Positions 1 to 11,189 of a stretch of 64,000 nucleotides of DNA are shown in pieces. Within the stretch, counting starts at the first letter, position 1; each line of letters opens with the position of its first letter. The notes below the pieces were generated by a model. It did not search any database, was not told the origin of the DNA, and saw only the letters and a list, made by a program, of their open reading frames with translations. The stretch spans positions 25,176,765 to 25,240,764 of the forward strand of contig CM048840.1 in assembly GCA_026545765.1 (NCBI GenBank), read 5' to 3'. Origin of the DNA: Plantago major (Eukaryota > Streptophyta > Magnoliopsida > Lamiales > Plantaginaceae). Both the position numbers and the translations under genes were made by a program.

Positions 1-330
1 TCTGTGAGGTGCAACTTCGTCGGTTGAAGTCCACACGAAGTTAGAGATTGGAGAAAGCAAAGATGAACAATCACACATAGTGCTTCTGCCGAAAGCTGAA
101 CTTGACACATACTCATAATTAGTCATATCTATCTATATATACCTATCTCGGCCCATAATTCCCAACCTTCCAATACTTTGGTTCTTTTTCACTACCACAG
201 TCCACAGTACTCATGAAGGAGATATGTATGCCCATGATTGCAATGTTCCATATACTCCCTGTACCAACCGCAACTATAACGATAAGATCATCAACTTCTT
301 TTTGACTAACCAGTTTCTTCTGCCTCTTAA

Positions 331-465
331 CGCTATGTTATTTTCAACTGAAAACTCATTCGATTCGATTCGATTCATTCGATTCGATTAAGTTATGAAG
401 TTATATTTTATACTACAATTCAGTTCAGTTCAGTTCAGTAAATTTCAGTTGAAAAGAACAGAGTC
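331..465. mobile_element. Tourist/Harbinger-type MITE
   Basis: A 135-bp element flanked on both sides by TAA, the 3-bp target duplication typical of PIF/Harbinger. The left end carries CTATGTTATTTTCAACTG and the right end its inverted, diverged copy. The interior holds short tandem repeats of ATTCG and CAGTT. The same terminal sequence bounds the larger element at 54864-55900 that carries a Harbinger transposase fragment, so the two are probably one family. Confidence 0.65.
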
Positions 466-589
466 TAAGTCCCTTTTATGGTATACCCCAATGCCGGCCA
501 GTCACACCGCTATCGGGTTAAATGTCAAAATCGCCTTTTCACCAAAATTAACTACAAGATAAACTACGGATAATAAATTACGCCTAGAT

Positions 590-800
590 TGGTAAGATTT
601 TTTTGTGTGTAACGCTCGTAATAGCTTAGTTGGTAAGGGTGAAAGCTCCACGAATTTTCATGGTATTGGATTTGTACATTTCACCTCAGACCACCCTTGG
701 TCTCGGGGTAAGATATATAGTGCATGTGATCTAGTCGTAACGTGACGTGATCTTGTTGGATCAGGTTAAAACTTTGCTGTAAGAATGGTCAGTACAAATT
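590..800 (+). mobile_element. Possible tRNA-derived SINE relic
   Basis: TAGCTTAGTTGG at about 623 fits the pol III A-box consensus, and GGTATTGGATTT about 40 bp later could be a worn B box. This spacing resembles plant SINE heads. No poly-A tail or target duplication is visible, so the call is weak. Confidence 0.25.
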
Positions 801-1481
801 GAACATATAATCGAATACGAGGACATTATTTATCACACTTACGACAATTTGTTACAAGAAACCAAAAAACAGTAAGAGTGATTTCGAATTGAATCCTGGA
901 CGAGTCAGCGGTGTGACCACTTTCCCTTAAACTAAATTTGCCCGTCTTATTAAGCTCCAGGCATTCATCGGGCAATTAGCTCCCAAGGTACAACGCCCAA
1001 TCTCAGCAACAACTAGAATCTCTAAGTAGAAGCTCCGTCGAACTTCAGTGGTGAAGAAACTCTCGATTTCTAAAGTGTAGAAAGAAAATAGAGGAGAAGA
1101 GAGGGATAGAATTTCTTGTATCTTGCTCAAATGAGGTATGGGGTATATATAGTTGTAGCAAAACGTAATAGCTAATCTCACCATTAGTACCCAAAAACGA
1201 AACTATTGCAATAAGAGCAACTAACAACAGAATAATAGTGGTGGGAGTGGGTAGGAGTTTCAAAAATTGAAAAATGTAACTCCTCTCATTTAAGTGGAAG
1301 AATCTAGAAGATTTATGGAAAGCCAACAATTCCATTCCATGGAAAAATGCAGTAAAAAGATAAACAAACGACCCACAAGATCCGTGTTTATTCTCACCCA
1401 TTTCGCTTGGGTTTTAGTTCAAATGGTCATGTTTTCTCCCCCTACGCGCCCGTGTTGGAAGTTTTCCATAACCATAACACA
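801..1481. other. Intergenic, no gene supported
   Basis: AT-rich sequence with short ORFs on both strands that have no recognisable domain. A TATA-like GGTATATATAG occurs near 1141. Nothing here can be assigned. Confidence 0.4.
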
Positions 1482-1483
1482 TA

Positions 1484-1734
1484 CTCCCTCCGTCCCGGAG
1501 AACTTCATACATTAGGGTTAGCGCGCAGTTTTATGCGAAAAGTGAAAGTAATGATAGAATATAGAAAAGGTGGGAAAAAGTGTACGTTTAGTGGCAAAAG
1601 GTGTAATTTGAGTGTAAGGTTGAGATTGTTTGTTATTTGTTGGGTGTGGGGTAGCTTCCTTTTTTGGTAATGTATGAAGTTTTGTGGGACGGCTAAAAAT
1701 GGCAAATGTATGAAGTTCTGCGGGGCGGAGGGAG
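1484..1734. mobile_element. Stowaway-type MITE
   Basis: A 251-bp element bounded by CTCCCTCCGTCCC and its inverted copy GGGGCGGAGGGAG, flanked by TA on each side, the Tc1/mariner (Stowaway) target duplication. The body is strongly similar to the MITE at 42757-43002, including subterminal GAACTTCATACATTAGG. Confidence 0.85.
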
Positions 1735-1736
1735 TA

Positions 1737-2813
1737 CTTGTGAACACTAGTATACACAAGCATACCCTCATACCATTTTTCCCTTTCATTCTTTTCCAAT
1801 GTGGGACAAATACAGTAGTAAGTTCCAACTAGCACACTTTAAGCCAATTTATCATTCACACCTAGAATTAGTTAGCTCCCGTATCTTATACCGTTACGAA
1901 GCTTATGCATCCCACTTCGCAACGATCTAAAAAACACGCAAAATCGAGTGGTGGAACTTAGATAAATAATTGTTCAAAGTTACCCACTTAACACTTTATA
2001 ACACATCACATTTTTTTGCTCTCTATTTGTTGTCTCTTGCAACCACACTTGGTTGCATCTTACAACCAATTCCCCAACAGATCTCGTGGTGGGTGGCAAT
2101 TTGTGCACAAGGCATGCCCAGAACAAGAGGCCTCTAGTTGTCAAAATTGGCACAAAAGGAGGGGAATTCACTTTATTGGGAGGTAATATACCTATTCCAC
2201 AACACAAAGTCTTGAAATATATCTGTATTAGTGAGGGGCCTAAGAGACGGTTTGATATTCTTAAATATTGGTATAATGTTTTAACAATATCATTAATGTT
2301 TTATAAGTGAACATTTTTTTATATATTTATATTATCGATATTATTAGTAAATTTTTTTAATATTTCTATATATAACTGTAATGTTTGTTTATCTCTTCAT
2401 CTTTCTATAAATACAGTTTATCTAACACAACTATGATCTAACTATGTATCTCATTGTCTATGGCCAAACTAATGGATTCGAAAAACACACTATAAGTTGC
2501 AAGCAGTGAATTTAGTCCCCTCAACGAGAAGGATATGCATAGATAACTACAAGACATAAGAAGGACATCTTTCACTAATTGGCCACATATATGATATTTT
2601 GTCTTGCAAAAAAATCAAACGTTAATGAGACGAGTAAAATAGGCTAAGTGGAATAATTACTTGGACTTAGACTTTTGTTGACTACCACTAAATATTATTC
2701 CGTATATATGTACGGAACACGTAGTCCACCAGATTTATACCACAACGTGACAAGTCCCAAAACTACTTTGCATATCTTTATCATCTCATGATCCCACCAC
2801 TTCGTAAATTCCT
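1737..2813. other. Intergenic, upstream of SAUR
   Basis: No supported gene. The stretch is AT-rich, and a short open frame near 2053-2310 has no recognisable domain. The last few hundred bases serve as the upstream region of the SAUR gene at 2930. Confidence 0.4.
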
Positions 2814-2820
2814 TATAAAT
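2814..2820 (+). promoter_or_regulatory. TATA box of the 2930 SAUR gene
   Basis: TATAAAT lies 116 bp before the start codon. Nearby pyrimidine/AC-rich sequence is shared with the upstream region of the twin gene at 41416. Confidence 0.65.
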
Positions 2821-2929
2821 TAGAGTAACTGATTAACTCCACACAACTCATCTCACCACACATTCAACTTTGAAATATCTCCTCATTCATTCCAAACAGT
2901 AGAATCTAGCACAAGAACATATATACAAG

Positions 2930-3217
2930 ATGAAGAAAGGTTGGATGGCAGTTGAAGTCGGATTAGAAGATGAAGATGGAGGGTCTCAAAGATTTTCGAT
3001 ACCGATTTCGTACTTGTACCATCCCTTGTTCCAGAGGCTTCTTGATAGAGCTCGCGAGACTTATGGATACCATACGAACGGGCCGCTAAGGTTGCCTTGC
3101 TCGGTAGAGGATTTTCATCAGCTCCGGTGGCGGATGGAGAAGGAGAGTAACGCTAGTTCTAGCAACCATCATCGGCATCAGTTTCCGGCACGTACTTTGT
3201 CGTTTCGGTCTTGTTGA
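2930..3217 (+). CDS. SAUR family protein (95 aa)
   Basis: Small auxin-up RNA (SAUR) protein, intronless, 95 residues, a usual length for the family. The conserved core spans about residues 3-68: GWMAVEVGL, then SIPISYLYHPLFQRLL, YGYHTNGPL and LPCSVEDFHQLRW. The C-terminal tail is Ser/His-rich and ends SLSFRSC-like (TLSFRSC). The ATG at 2930 is the first after the TATA box and begins directly with the MKKGW block. SAUR proteins are early auxin-response factors that typically bind and inhibit PP2C.D phosphatases and so promote plasma-membrane proton-ATPase activity and cell expansion; that role is family knowledge, not shown here. It is nearly identical in layout to the gene at 41416. The 3' flank contains an ATAGAT motif near 3322, reminiscent of but not a full DST mRNA-instability element. 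Confidence 0.93.
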   Translation: MKKGWMAVEVGLEDEDGGSQRFSIPISYLYHPLFQRLLDRARETYGYHTNGPLRLPCSVEDFHQLRWRMEKESNASSSNHHRHQFPARTLSFRSC

Positions 3218-4229
3218 CTTTGTATTGGTTCATGTAACACCACCAAAAATAAAAGAGGAATCTTTTTCGTTTGGATTATGGATGGATCTCTTGTTTTCGA
3301 GAGGAAGTTCTGTAAATTATAGATGGAGAAGTGACGAATTAAAAACCCTATATTCAAATTTTATCACAAACTCTATGTAGATACGGTTTTTAGATAATTT
3401 ATCTAAAGATGCATCAATATTTTCAATAAAATAATCAATGATATTAATCAAAACGTTTATAATTAATAATATCGATGATTTTCTTGATAACACGTTTGGA
3501 GATATGTTATCTAAAAACCATCAAGTTGAATCCTTACTCAAATTTTATTGCTTCTTTTTTTCCCTCTAATGCTTCGAAGGTTATTTACAAATTTACAGCG
3601 AAAAAACAATATTGCAAATGCATTAGCAATTGGTTAGAAGATTCGATCGCTGATGATTGACTTTCATTTTGGGCCAGAAGTTTGTGTTCCTTTCTTCCTC
3701 AAATTGTTGAATATGTGTAGCTAGAATTAAGAGTTGACAACATGGTAGGCTTGAATGAAGTGTTGATCAAACTAAATGATAATTTCTTTGTTTAAAAAAC
3801 TTTTTAAGAGGTAAGTATTTATTATGGGGTTTTGGATATAGTAAAATGAAACCAAGACAGCATAGGCGAATAGCTATATATTGGCAAATCATGAGAGGTA
3901 GATATTTTCACTAAACCACAATGATTAGTAAATATTAACATGGGAGAATGATTTTTCATCTCTTGTGGTGGAAGAATTGTGATGACGAATGTGGTGTTCA
4001 CCTCTTTACCCTGTACTTCCTTTCTTTTTTCAAAGCGTCATCTTTTACCTTGAACCATCTTAAAAAGATGCTTTGCCATTTTGTTTGACGGATCTTTGGG
4101 TGGTAACAAAAAAGTTGCCCGATAAAAATTTGGAGTGGTCTAATCTAATCTATATTGGGTAAATGGGTTGGAGAATTTTTTTTTTTTGGGGGGGGGGAAG
4201 GGGTGGGTTAATGCATTATGGATTCAAGT
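3218..4229. other. Intergenic, no gene supported
   Basis: Begins with the 3' flank of the SAUR gene, then AT-rich sequence. A 61-codon open frame at 3475-3660 has no recognisable domain. A T-run/G-run lies at about 4180-4198. Confidence 0.4.
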
Positions 4230-5470
4230 GTAGAAGCAGAAATATGGAGGGATTGATAAAATTATGGAAAGGCGTTCGAGTGGTATCTCTTGGGGGAAAG
4301 CGTAGTCATTTTGGTGGAGAGATTTAGTAAAATTGGTTGGTTGTAAAGAGTGGTTTAGGAAAATGTGAGAAAGGAGTTGCTCATTGTATTTGGAAGTATT
4401 CTACATCATTCTCCCAAGCAAGGAGATATCCCAATGTGGAAAGAAGTTGCTCGATGTGCTCAAAAGCTGAATTCTAGTTTCAAATGGAGGGTAGGTGATG
4501 GAGTTACTATACACTTTTGTCTCTATTTCTGGTTCACGAATAAAGTCCCATACTCTATTGTCAATTTCAGACAAGATTATGATGTAACTCTCATCAACCA
4601 AATACTGGGCATTGATGGAATATGGGATTTTACTGTCCTACATATAGAGGTGCTGCAAGAATTGATGGAACTAGACAGACACGATCATGTGATATGAAAC
4701 TGCAACTGGAAATTTAGTTGTCATTGTGCTTATGGAACTCCACACAGAAGATCAGACTGGAACTGTATTTGGAAGAGCAAATTAACGAATAAAATGAAAC
4801 ATTCCCTATGGTTGGCTATTTAAGATCGTCTAGCTACTGATTCTCTCTGGCACAAGCGTCAGATCTCTCTACTGATCCTACAATGAGAATGGGGGGGGGG
4901 GGGGGGGGGATAATGTATTATATATTTTAAAGCATTGCAAGATAGCCAAACATATCTGGTCCGAGGTGCTACAACAAAGTGAACTGGAGAGGTTCAATAG
5001 AATCCCATATGCTACTTGGTATAAATTCAATATGCAGGGAAATTTTGAGAAAAAGCTCAGATTTGATGCTTTCGGACATGCTATCTTCACAGCCCCATCG
5101 GGGCTATATGGAAGTCAAGAAACTCCAACATATTTAGTGGGAGACCTGAGAGTTTACATAGAATTGTGTTCTATAGTAGGCAACAAAGTTGTGATCTACA
5201 GCCTAAACTAAACCCAAATCATGTTACACAACCCAAGTAGAGTAAATGACTAAATATTTGGATGAAGTTGAATGTTGATGGCAACTGCAAGCCGCAACAA
5301 AATTTCAGAGCAATCAGTGGTGCGCTTCGTGATGAAAAAGGATATTAGATTTTGGGCTTCTCAGAAAAATTGGCGAATCCCATTGTCAACGAAGCCGAAA
5401 TCACTAGTCAGTTAAAGGTTTGAACCTAGCTTGGGACCGACGAATCCCAAAATTAGGTTGAATTCGATTT
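4230..5470 (+). pseudogene. Decayed LINE tail (zf-RVT and RNase H-like)
   Basis: Remnants of the C-terminal part of a plant L1-type LINE polyprotein occur in several frames with many stops. In order: a WWRDLVKLVG-like stretch (about 4316-4350), FKWRVGDG before 4500, the reverse-transcriptase zinc-finger region around 4735-4960 (WLAI.DRLATDSLWHKR and LKHCKIAKHIW), then an RVT_3-type RNase H start, LNVDGNCKPQQN and GALRDEKGY (about 5266-5345), followed by GFSEKLANPIVNEAEI. A run of 19 G at about 4892-4910 breaks the frame. No poly-A or target duplication is seen. It is not the same copy as the LINE at 57710, which shows no RNase H. Confidence 0.7.
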
Positions 5471-5837
5471 CAATTACCATTTTTTACCGGGTCACCAATA
5501 AAGAATCACCACCGCAGGAAATGGACGAGAAGGAATACGCTGCAACTTTGTTGAAATCCTTGGAGTTCGAGCTCAAGAAGATTGATCGATTGGTGAACAA
5601 TTGTAATCTTCCAATTTGGGTTATAATTGTGATAGTATGGGAAATGTTGGCTCTCACTTCCAATATATGTAATTCCCATTTCTGGAGCTGCCAATGGCTT
5701 TTAAGCTTAATGAAGTGTATTTGCACAAAAAAAAAAAAGAATATCTTTATAACTTTCCACAAATCTCGAGAGAGACGTTATGTACATAACTTATCTATGA
5801 ACGTCTATGATATTCAACTTATTGTTGGGAAAAAAAC
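5471..5837 (+). other. Unassigned stretch with a short open frame
   Basis: From an ATG at 5521 a frame encodes a charged helix-like segment (MDEKEYAATLLKSLEFELKK and onward) of about 35 residues before running into low-complexity sequence. It could be a first exon or a captured gene fragment. No family is recognised, and no partner exon was found. Confidence 0.25.
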
Positions 5838-5908
5838 TACTCCATCTGTCCCGCTTCGTTAGTCCACTATTCCTTTTACGACCGTCCCCTTAATATAGTC
5901 ACTTTACT

Positions 5909-6164
5909 TTTTTTTTTTTTTTTGGAAAAGAGAAAATATTATTGCAATCAAGTTAAAGCACAAGGAGTGCTATAACCTGTCGAAGTAAAGCCACAAATCA
6001 AGAGCTCAACAGCTCAAAATTACATCAGACCAATACAACCAAAATAAAAACTACCAGTAAACAAAAATACTACCAGACCCAAACACCTCCATTCTGAACC
6101 GAAAACCAAAACAGAGTCACAAAACCGCAACTTGTGAACTTCCATCCAAAGTCAGATCAAATAG
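5909..6164 (-). mobile_element. Short 5'-truncated retroposon with poly-A
   Basis: A 256-bp insertion that begins on the plus strand with a poly-T run and is flanked by a perfect 12-bp direct repeat, AGTCACTTTACT (5897-5908 and 6165-6176). The poly-A on the minus strand and the variable-length target duplication are marks of LINE-mediated insertion. The sequence next to the tail resembles the 3' ends of plant L1 LINEs. It splits the host MITE. Confidence 0.75.
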
Positions 6165-6277
6165 AGTCACTTTACTGAAATAGCAAAAAAAAAAAAAAAA
6201 AAAAAAGAAAAAAAAACCCAATGACCAATATTCTTATTACTTTATTATTTATCTTTCATATTTTCTCTACTCTATAT

Positions 6278-6441
6278 CATTTATCTCTACTATCTCTCAT
6301 ACTTTCTCCATTCTCTGTCATTTCTTTCTACTATCTCTCATACTTTCTCTATTCTCTATCATTTCTCTCTACTATCTCTCACACTTTCTCCATTCTCTAT
6401 CATTTCTATTTACCATCTCTCATACTTTCTCCAATTTTATT
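6278..6441. repeat. 41-bp minisatellite, four copies
   Basis: Units starting with CATTT at 6278, 6319, 6360 and 6401 repeat every 41 bp with the theme CTCTACTATCTCTCATACTT. They form a pyrimidine-rich array inside the MITE interior. Short open frames here are only readings of the repeat. Confidence 0.85.
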
Positions 6442-6509
6442 ATTTTTTTTTTTATCATTTCTCTCTTCTACAACAAATTAAATAATAAACTATTGACTTT
6501 CTTTACGAA

Positions 6510-6933
6510 GCACAAGAGGTGTTGCACTCGCGATCCTCTACGACGTAATTGTGCGACATCTTTCACGGCACCATCGGATTTTTTACACGTGTAATATGAT
6601 CAGTTGGGTGCCAATTTCTCTACCTTCTTTTCCGCATGATAGGAGAGATAAACTTAAATCTAAAATTAGTAACTTGAGAGATAAAAATTGATGCAAAATA
6701 TTCTGCATATACTTCCTTCTACAATTAATTCTTTCATTTCCTTTTTATCAATCAACTCTGAAAATCGGTGGAGGAGATGCAATTGACTCTTCTCGACAAA
6801 GCTAAGAAGTTGCTGGATTTCAAGCAAACATGTAGTCTTCTTGAATTGAGATTTTTTGGGTTGTTGTTTTGTTTATCTTGAGATTTCTTGAATAGAACTT
6901 GATAAATGGAAAATCTATTGCAGCCAAAGATTG
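6510..6933. mobile_element. Left arm of a long-TIR DNA element split by the SIRE element
   Basis: About 250 bp (6514-6765) recur as a diverged inverted copy at 22237-22487, including GCGATCCTCTACGACG and CTACCTTCTTTTCCGCATGA. The left arm ends exactly at the GATTG target duplication of the Copia element. Without the Copia insertion the element would be roughly 1.1 kb. No transposase is visible; the long TIRs suggest a Mutator-like type, but its own target duplication was not found. Confidence 0.6.
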
Positions 6934-8600
6934 TGTTAGATATTTTGTTAGAATATCTGTTTAGATTTTGTTCAGCAACATGATGACTTATCTTAGTCTC
7001 AGAAAGGTGATTAGTATTCTTGGTTCACTTGAACATTGTAAAAGAGGAAACCCACTTAGTATGATAGTCTAGCTAATCTTGTATAGGATGTTAGGTCTCA
7101 AAATGTAATTTTTATTTTATGAAGAGAAGACCAAGAAGAAGACATCCAAGCAGAAAGCTCAACCAGAATTGAAGATTTGAAGAAAACTGCACAAGATTAC
7201 TGAATCTGTTATTCAGATATCTTAGCCAGATATCTTGTAGACGCGAACAGTTTCAAACAAACTGTGTCACAAGAGATATCTGAGAAATGAGATGCATATC
7301 TGAAAACAAGGAAAGTGTCCACAGATATCTATTCTCAGACACCTTGAGCATTAACCACGTTTCTGAAAGAGAAACATATATTGCAAACAGAGTTGTTTCA
7401 ATCAATACAAGTGGTATCTAAAGAATGAAGATAAGGACGTGCAAAGAATCAGACAACAAGTCTAGTCTCTGATACAAAGCATAGTTCCGTTGACACTACA
7501 GGACAAAAATTATAGTACAATGCATTTAATGCACGGACAGAGATGTCTGAGTAAAAGCAACGGCAACTTCTGAGAAGAAGACAAAATCTGCCACAGTACT
7601 ATACACAGATATCGATAGTTTGAATTTGAGCCTAACGGATACTATTCAAACGGCACTCAAATTCATCTATAAATATCAACACTTAGACAGCTTGAGAGAC
7701 ACACTGAACATGACACACATTGCATACGCTGAAACATAGAACTCTGAACATTCTACTCTCTCATTGCAACTTACTTATTATCAAAGCTTTACATGCGACT
7801 AAAGCTTGTGATCTTGAGTAAACACCAAGTTCTAAGTGTTACGATCCTAAACAAGCAAAGCTATCTGAAGGAGTTGAATCAAAAGATCAACTATCCGAGA
7901 TTCATTCTCTTGAACAGATATCATGAGACTTAGGTCAAGAAATCGAACTAGATACCATACTGTAAAGTGTATTAAGTAACTTAGTTCACGAGCTATCTGA
8001 ATAACCGAAAAGTTATTAAGACGCTCATCGACAACTCAAATCAAACCAACACCAAACCGCGTGGAGTAAAGGAAGTACTTAGTTTGAAAAATCGGGAATA
8101 ACTCCAAGGTTACCGAGTATAGGAAGTACTTGATTTGGGAAACTAAGGAATAACTCCAAAGTTTTTGAGTATAGGAAGTACTTAGCTTGGAAGCTAGGAA
8201 CAACTCAAAGGTTTCGAGTATAGGAAGTACTTGGTCAAGAAGCTAGGAACAACTCGGGGAACTTTTGGTTGGGAACCAATTGTTCGTAATCTTAGAATAG
8301 GATTTTGTAAGGTTATCTCAATTATCATTCTAGTGAATTCTAGGTCTCGATAGATCAAGTGGATTAGTTGGAGGATTACGCCACCTCAGATACCACTATA
8401 CTTGTGTCTTTACATTTCAGTATTTATACTTGACACACACACACTTATTAAGCTTTCTACACTTATCTTTATTAAGTCTTCTGCACTCTGATTCTAAGTA
8501 TCAGATATCCATTCAGATATCTGAGAAATATTTGTTATCGACAAAAGTTTTAAAAGACTCTTCGCCCCCGCCTTTTACTTTGCCGTTATCTGGACCAACA
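6934..8600 (+). repeat. 5' LTR of the SIRE-like element
   Basis: 1,667 bp, TG...CA. A TATAAATA at 7668-7675 is a likely transcription start signal for the element. The LTR holds many copies of the palindromic theme AGATATCT and a tandem array at 8063-8257. It differs from the 3' LTR by many small indels, often at CTG sites. Confidence 0.92.
8063..8257 (+). repeat. ~50-bp tandem repeat within the LTR
   Basis: Four imperfect copies built around GTATAGGAAGTACTTAG and AATAACTCCAAGGTT. Equivalent arrays are at 21265-21455 in the 3' LTR (its last part lacks about 30 bp) and 29573-29776 in the solo LTR. Confidence 0.85.
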
Positions 8601-8601
8601 A

Positions 8602-8614
8602 GTGGTATTAGAGC
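8602..8614 (+). other. Primer binding site (initiator Met tRNA)
   Basis: TGGTATTAGAGC starts two bases after the 5' LTR. It matches the usual Copia PBS complementary to initiator tRNA-Met with one difference (T for C at the seventh base). Confidence 0.85.
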
Positions 8615-8716
8615 AGGAGGTTCACCAGCCTTCTGCACTGAACCTAGATCCCCAGATAAGTGAAGGAACTTTGTCCATTTTTTGGACTATTTAATTTGTG
8701 TGTTAAGTGTGCAGGT

Positions 8717-9073
8717 ATGTCTCTGAGTGATGCACCCGTTCTCAAACCAGAGAACTACGAGAAATGGAAAAATAACATGATGCTCCACCTTGAAGCCATA
8801 AGTGACGAGATGATCGAAGTAATAAAGAATGGTCCAATAATCATTCAACAACTTAAGCAAGTCATGGAGGTTTCAAGTGGAAGAGACAGAGATCAAAGCG
8901 AAGGATCTTCACAAACAGATGCGTCAACTAGTGGAAGATCTACTGGTCACGTTATTTACGAACCAAAGCCCAGAGAACTCTGGACATCGGAAGATGCCAA
9001 GAGGAATCGTCTGGATGGTCAAGCTCGTAACATCATCATCGGATCAACACTGAGCACATACATTAAAGCGTAG
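8717..9073 (+). pseudogene. Copia GAG, N-terminal part
   Basis: The open frame can be read from 8660, but the ATG at 8717 (MSLSDAPVLKPENYEKWK) matches the normal Copia gag start with its NYEKWK-type motif. It continues through ELWTSEDAKRN to a stop at 9071-9073. GAG forms the virus-like particle in the cytoplasm and packages element RNA. The remainder of gag lies downstream in other frames, so this is a broken gene. Confidence 0.85.
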
Positions 9074-11113
9074 GGTGCTAAACGGCGAAGTTGCTCGCAA
9101 CCGATTGAAGAAATCATGCGGGCGAGAAAACCAAGGAAAACAAGTTCGAAGTTCTAAAGTTGAAATTTCAAAATTTCAAACAAGGTCCCACCAAACTGGA
9201 AGAACTTGATTTCAGATTTACCACTCTTATGAGTGATATGGCACTTGGGAAAGCAATAGATACTCTCGAAGAGAAGATTAAGACTATTGTCAAGTCTTAA
9301 CCACAATCGAGCATACTAAATTCTTTTATTTCAACCAAGGTATGCCAAATATCACTCCAAAGGAACTTTTCTCTCATCTTGCTATCAATTGACTATGAGA
9401 CAACTCGAGAGAACAAACAACCGAAAAGTTGCGAATGTTGCTCTAGTTAATCAAGGAACTTCAAAAGAAGAAAAGCAAGGAGGAGATCGAGGATGCTCTT
9501 TTGCAAAGCAAATGAGTAAATTTGTCACCAAGAAATTGAGAGAAGAAAAGCCAAAGAGAAGTGAAAAAGCATCTAGGCTCAAACTATCACCAAGACAAAA
9601 ATATGCGAGCTCATTGAACAAGCCCATTTCGTAAAGCATCATGTCTTGAGGAAGCGAAATTGGAAACGATATCTGCTTTCTATTGTCGTAAACCAGCCAC
9701 TTAAGAAGGATTGTCACGCCTCAACAAACTAAGGACATGCAAGAAAGATAGAAGAATCTTCGAGAAGCCGAAAGCTTTGTTAATCAAGAAAGAAAGAAAA
9801 TCCAAATTCAATCGGATGCTCTAGACGTTGAAAGATTCGAAGATGACAATTCGATGATTCAACCCTACCATCACCGTAACTATGTGGAGTTACTCATGAT
9901 ATAATCGACTTCGCCTCAAGAAGAATGAAATGTGTGGAGTTCTTTGAAATTGACGGACCGACATCTCCAACATAGAAAAGCTTATTATGATGAGGTAACA
10001 CATACTTTTGCTACACTTATGAAAGTGATGAAGAGGAAATAAAAATCTAGAAAATCTCGAAAGAACTTGACATCTATGAAAGAGAATTTCTAATGATCCG
10101 AGCTAGAGGCGAAAACCTTGAAGAAGAAAAGAATTCTCTTGAAAAGGAAAATTCTCAATTAGTTAAAGAATCGAGAGAAAGGATGTTGAAAATGCATTTC
10201 TCAAAGCTCGAGATATCCGAGACCGAAAAGTCACATGAAAAAGCAATGGGAAGTTTAAAAGAATTATGAAAATCTTCTTTCCGAAAACAAGGAACTCAAG
10301 AAGAAAGAACTATCTTTTCAATCTTATGCCAAAGCTAGTGACACTCTTCATCAAGTACAATCTTACTTAAGAGATCCTTCGAAAAAGAAAGGACTTGGTG
10401 AATACTCGACAGATTGCTCTAATACTCTGAATAAGAGTAAAGAGAAGAGAACATTTGTAAGTACTCAGCAAGACGGTTCCCATGCAATCTATAGTATCGG
10501 TGAAAAGACAAAGATTGTTGACAAAGGAAAGGCAGTTGCGACTAAACCTTTGTGGGAAAAACAAGTCAAAAACAAAACTGTTGGGTACGTCTCTGAAAAG
10601 AAACACAACACTGAAAAGTGTAAACACCCACAGTGCTATGTCTCTAAAAAAGGTAGAATTGCAGGAGCTGGCAAATTCTCCCATGTCACTTTTTCTGGAA
10701 AGAAATTGGATCAACCAGAGACTAGCAAAGCTGCTGAGAAAAGATCTCAGATAGCTTCAAGTGCTCGAAACGGTATTGGCTACAAAGGCATCGGAAAACA
10801 ACTTGCTCATGAGTACAAGCAGGAGCAAGAACGATGGTTGAAGGCTATAATTGCTCAAAGCAATTATCAGTGGAAGTTAAATCAAGCCACTGAAAATCTG
10901 AATGCCAGGGCTAGAAGAAATCTGGCAAGGAAGGCTAAGTTTGCTGAAAAGCAAACTCAGAAACCTGACAGGTATCTGAAAGCATCATATGGAGCACCTA
11001 GGGACACACCAAGGAAGAAAATAATTCTTACTAATGATAACCTTCATTCAAAAAGAATTCCTCCTTATGTTCCTGTCAGACAAAAGCATGTTTCAAAGAA
11101 ATTCATTCAATAA
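9074..11113 (+). pseudogene. Copia GAG, middle and C-terminal remnants
   Basis: The gag continues here in fragments. A decayed CCHC zinc knuckle is visible near 9683-9720 (YCRKP then, after a shift, KKDCH). It is followed by Glu/Lys-rich segments such as ENLEEEKNSLEKENSQL (about 10110-10160), which look like the coiled coil typical of SIRE gag. The best-preserved block, 10550-11113, is a basic 187-codon frame with KCKHPQC and AEKRSQIASS that links gag to protease. At least five frameshifts or stops separate the pieces. Zinc-knuckle and coiled-coil roles in RNA binding and assembly are family knowledge. Confidence 0.75.
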
Positions 11114-11189
11114 TGGATTCCTACTGGAAGAACTTTTGATTCTGACGGTTCCATCAAAGATATGAGAACCTAATCTCCTGTTTCCTGTT

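Larger units (their letters stand above)
5840..6490. mobile_element. Stowaway-like MITE, interrupted
   Basis: The left end CTCCATCTGTCCCGC follows a TA and matches the Stowaway terminal type seen elsewhere in this window. The body contains the ATTCCTTTT...AGTCACTTTACT segment, is interrupted at 5909-6164 by a retroposon, then continues into a T/C-rich interior. The inverted right end is not recognisable, so the right limit is approximate. Confidence 0.5.

Noticed and set aside
623-640. tRNA gene
   Set aside because: Only an A-box-like sequence; no cloverleaf with paired arms can be drawn, so at most a SINE relic.
1045-1401. 118-codon minus-strand frame with a hydrophobic stretch
   Set aside because: No homologous domain, no partner exon and AT-rich context; a chance frame is more likely.
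6221-6481. Hydrophobic 86-codon frame resembling a membrane protein
   Set aside because: It is the 41-bp pyrimidine-rich minisatellite inside a MITE.
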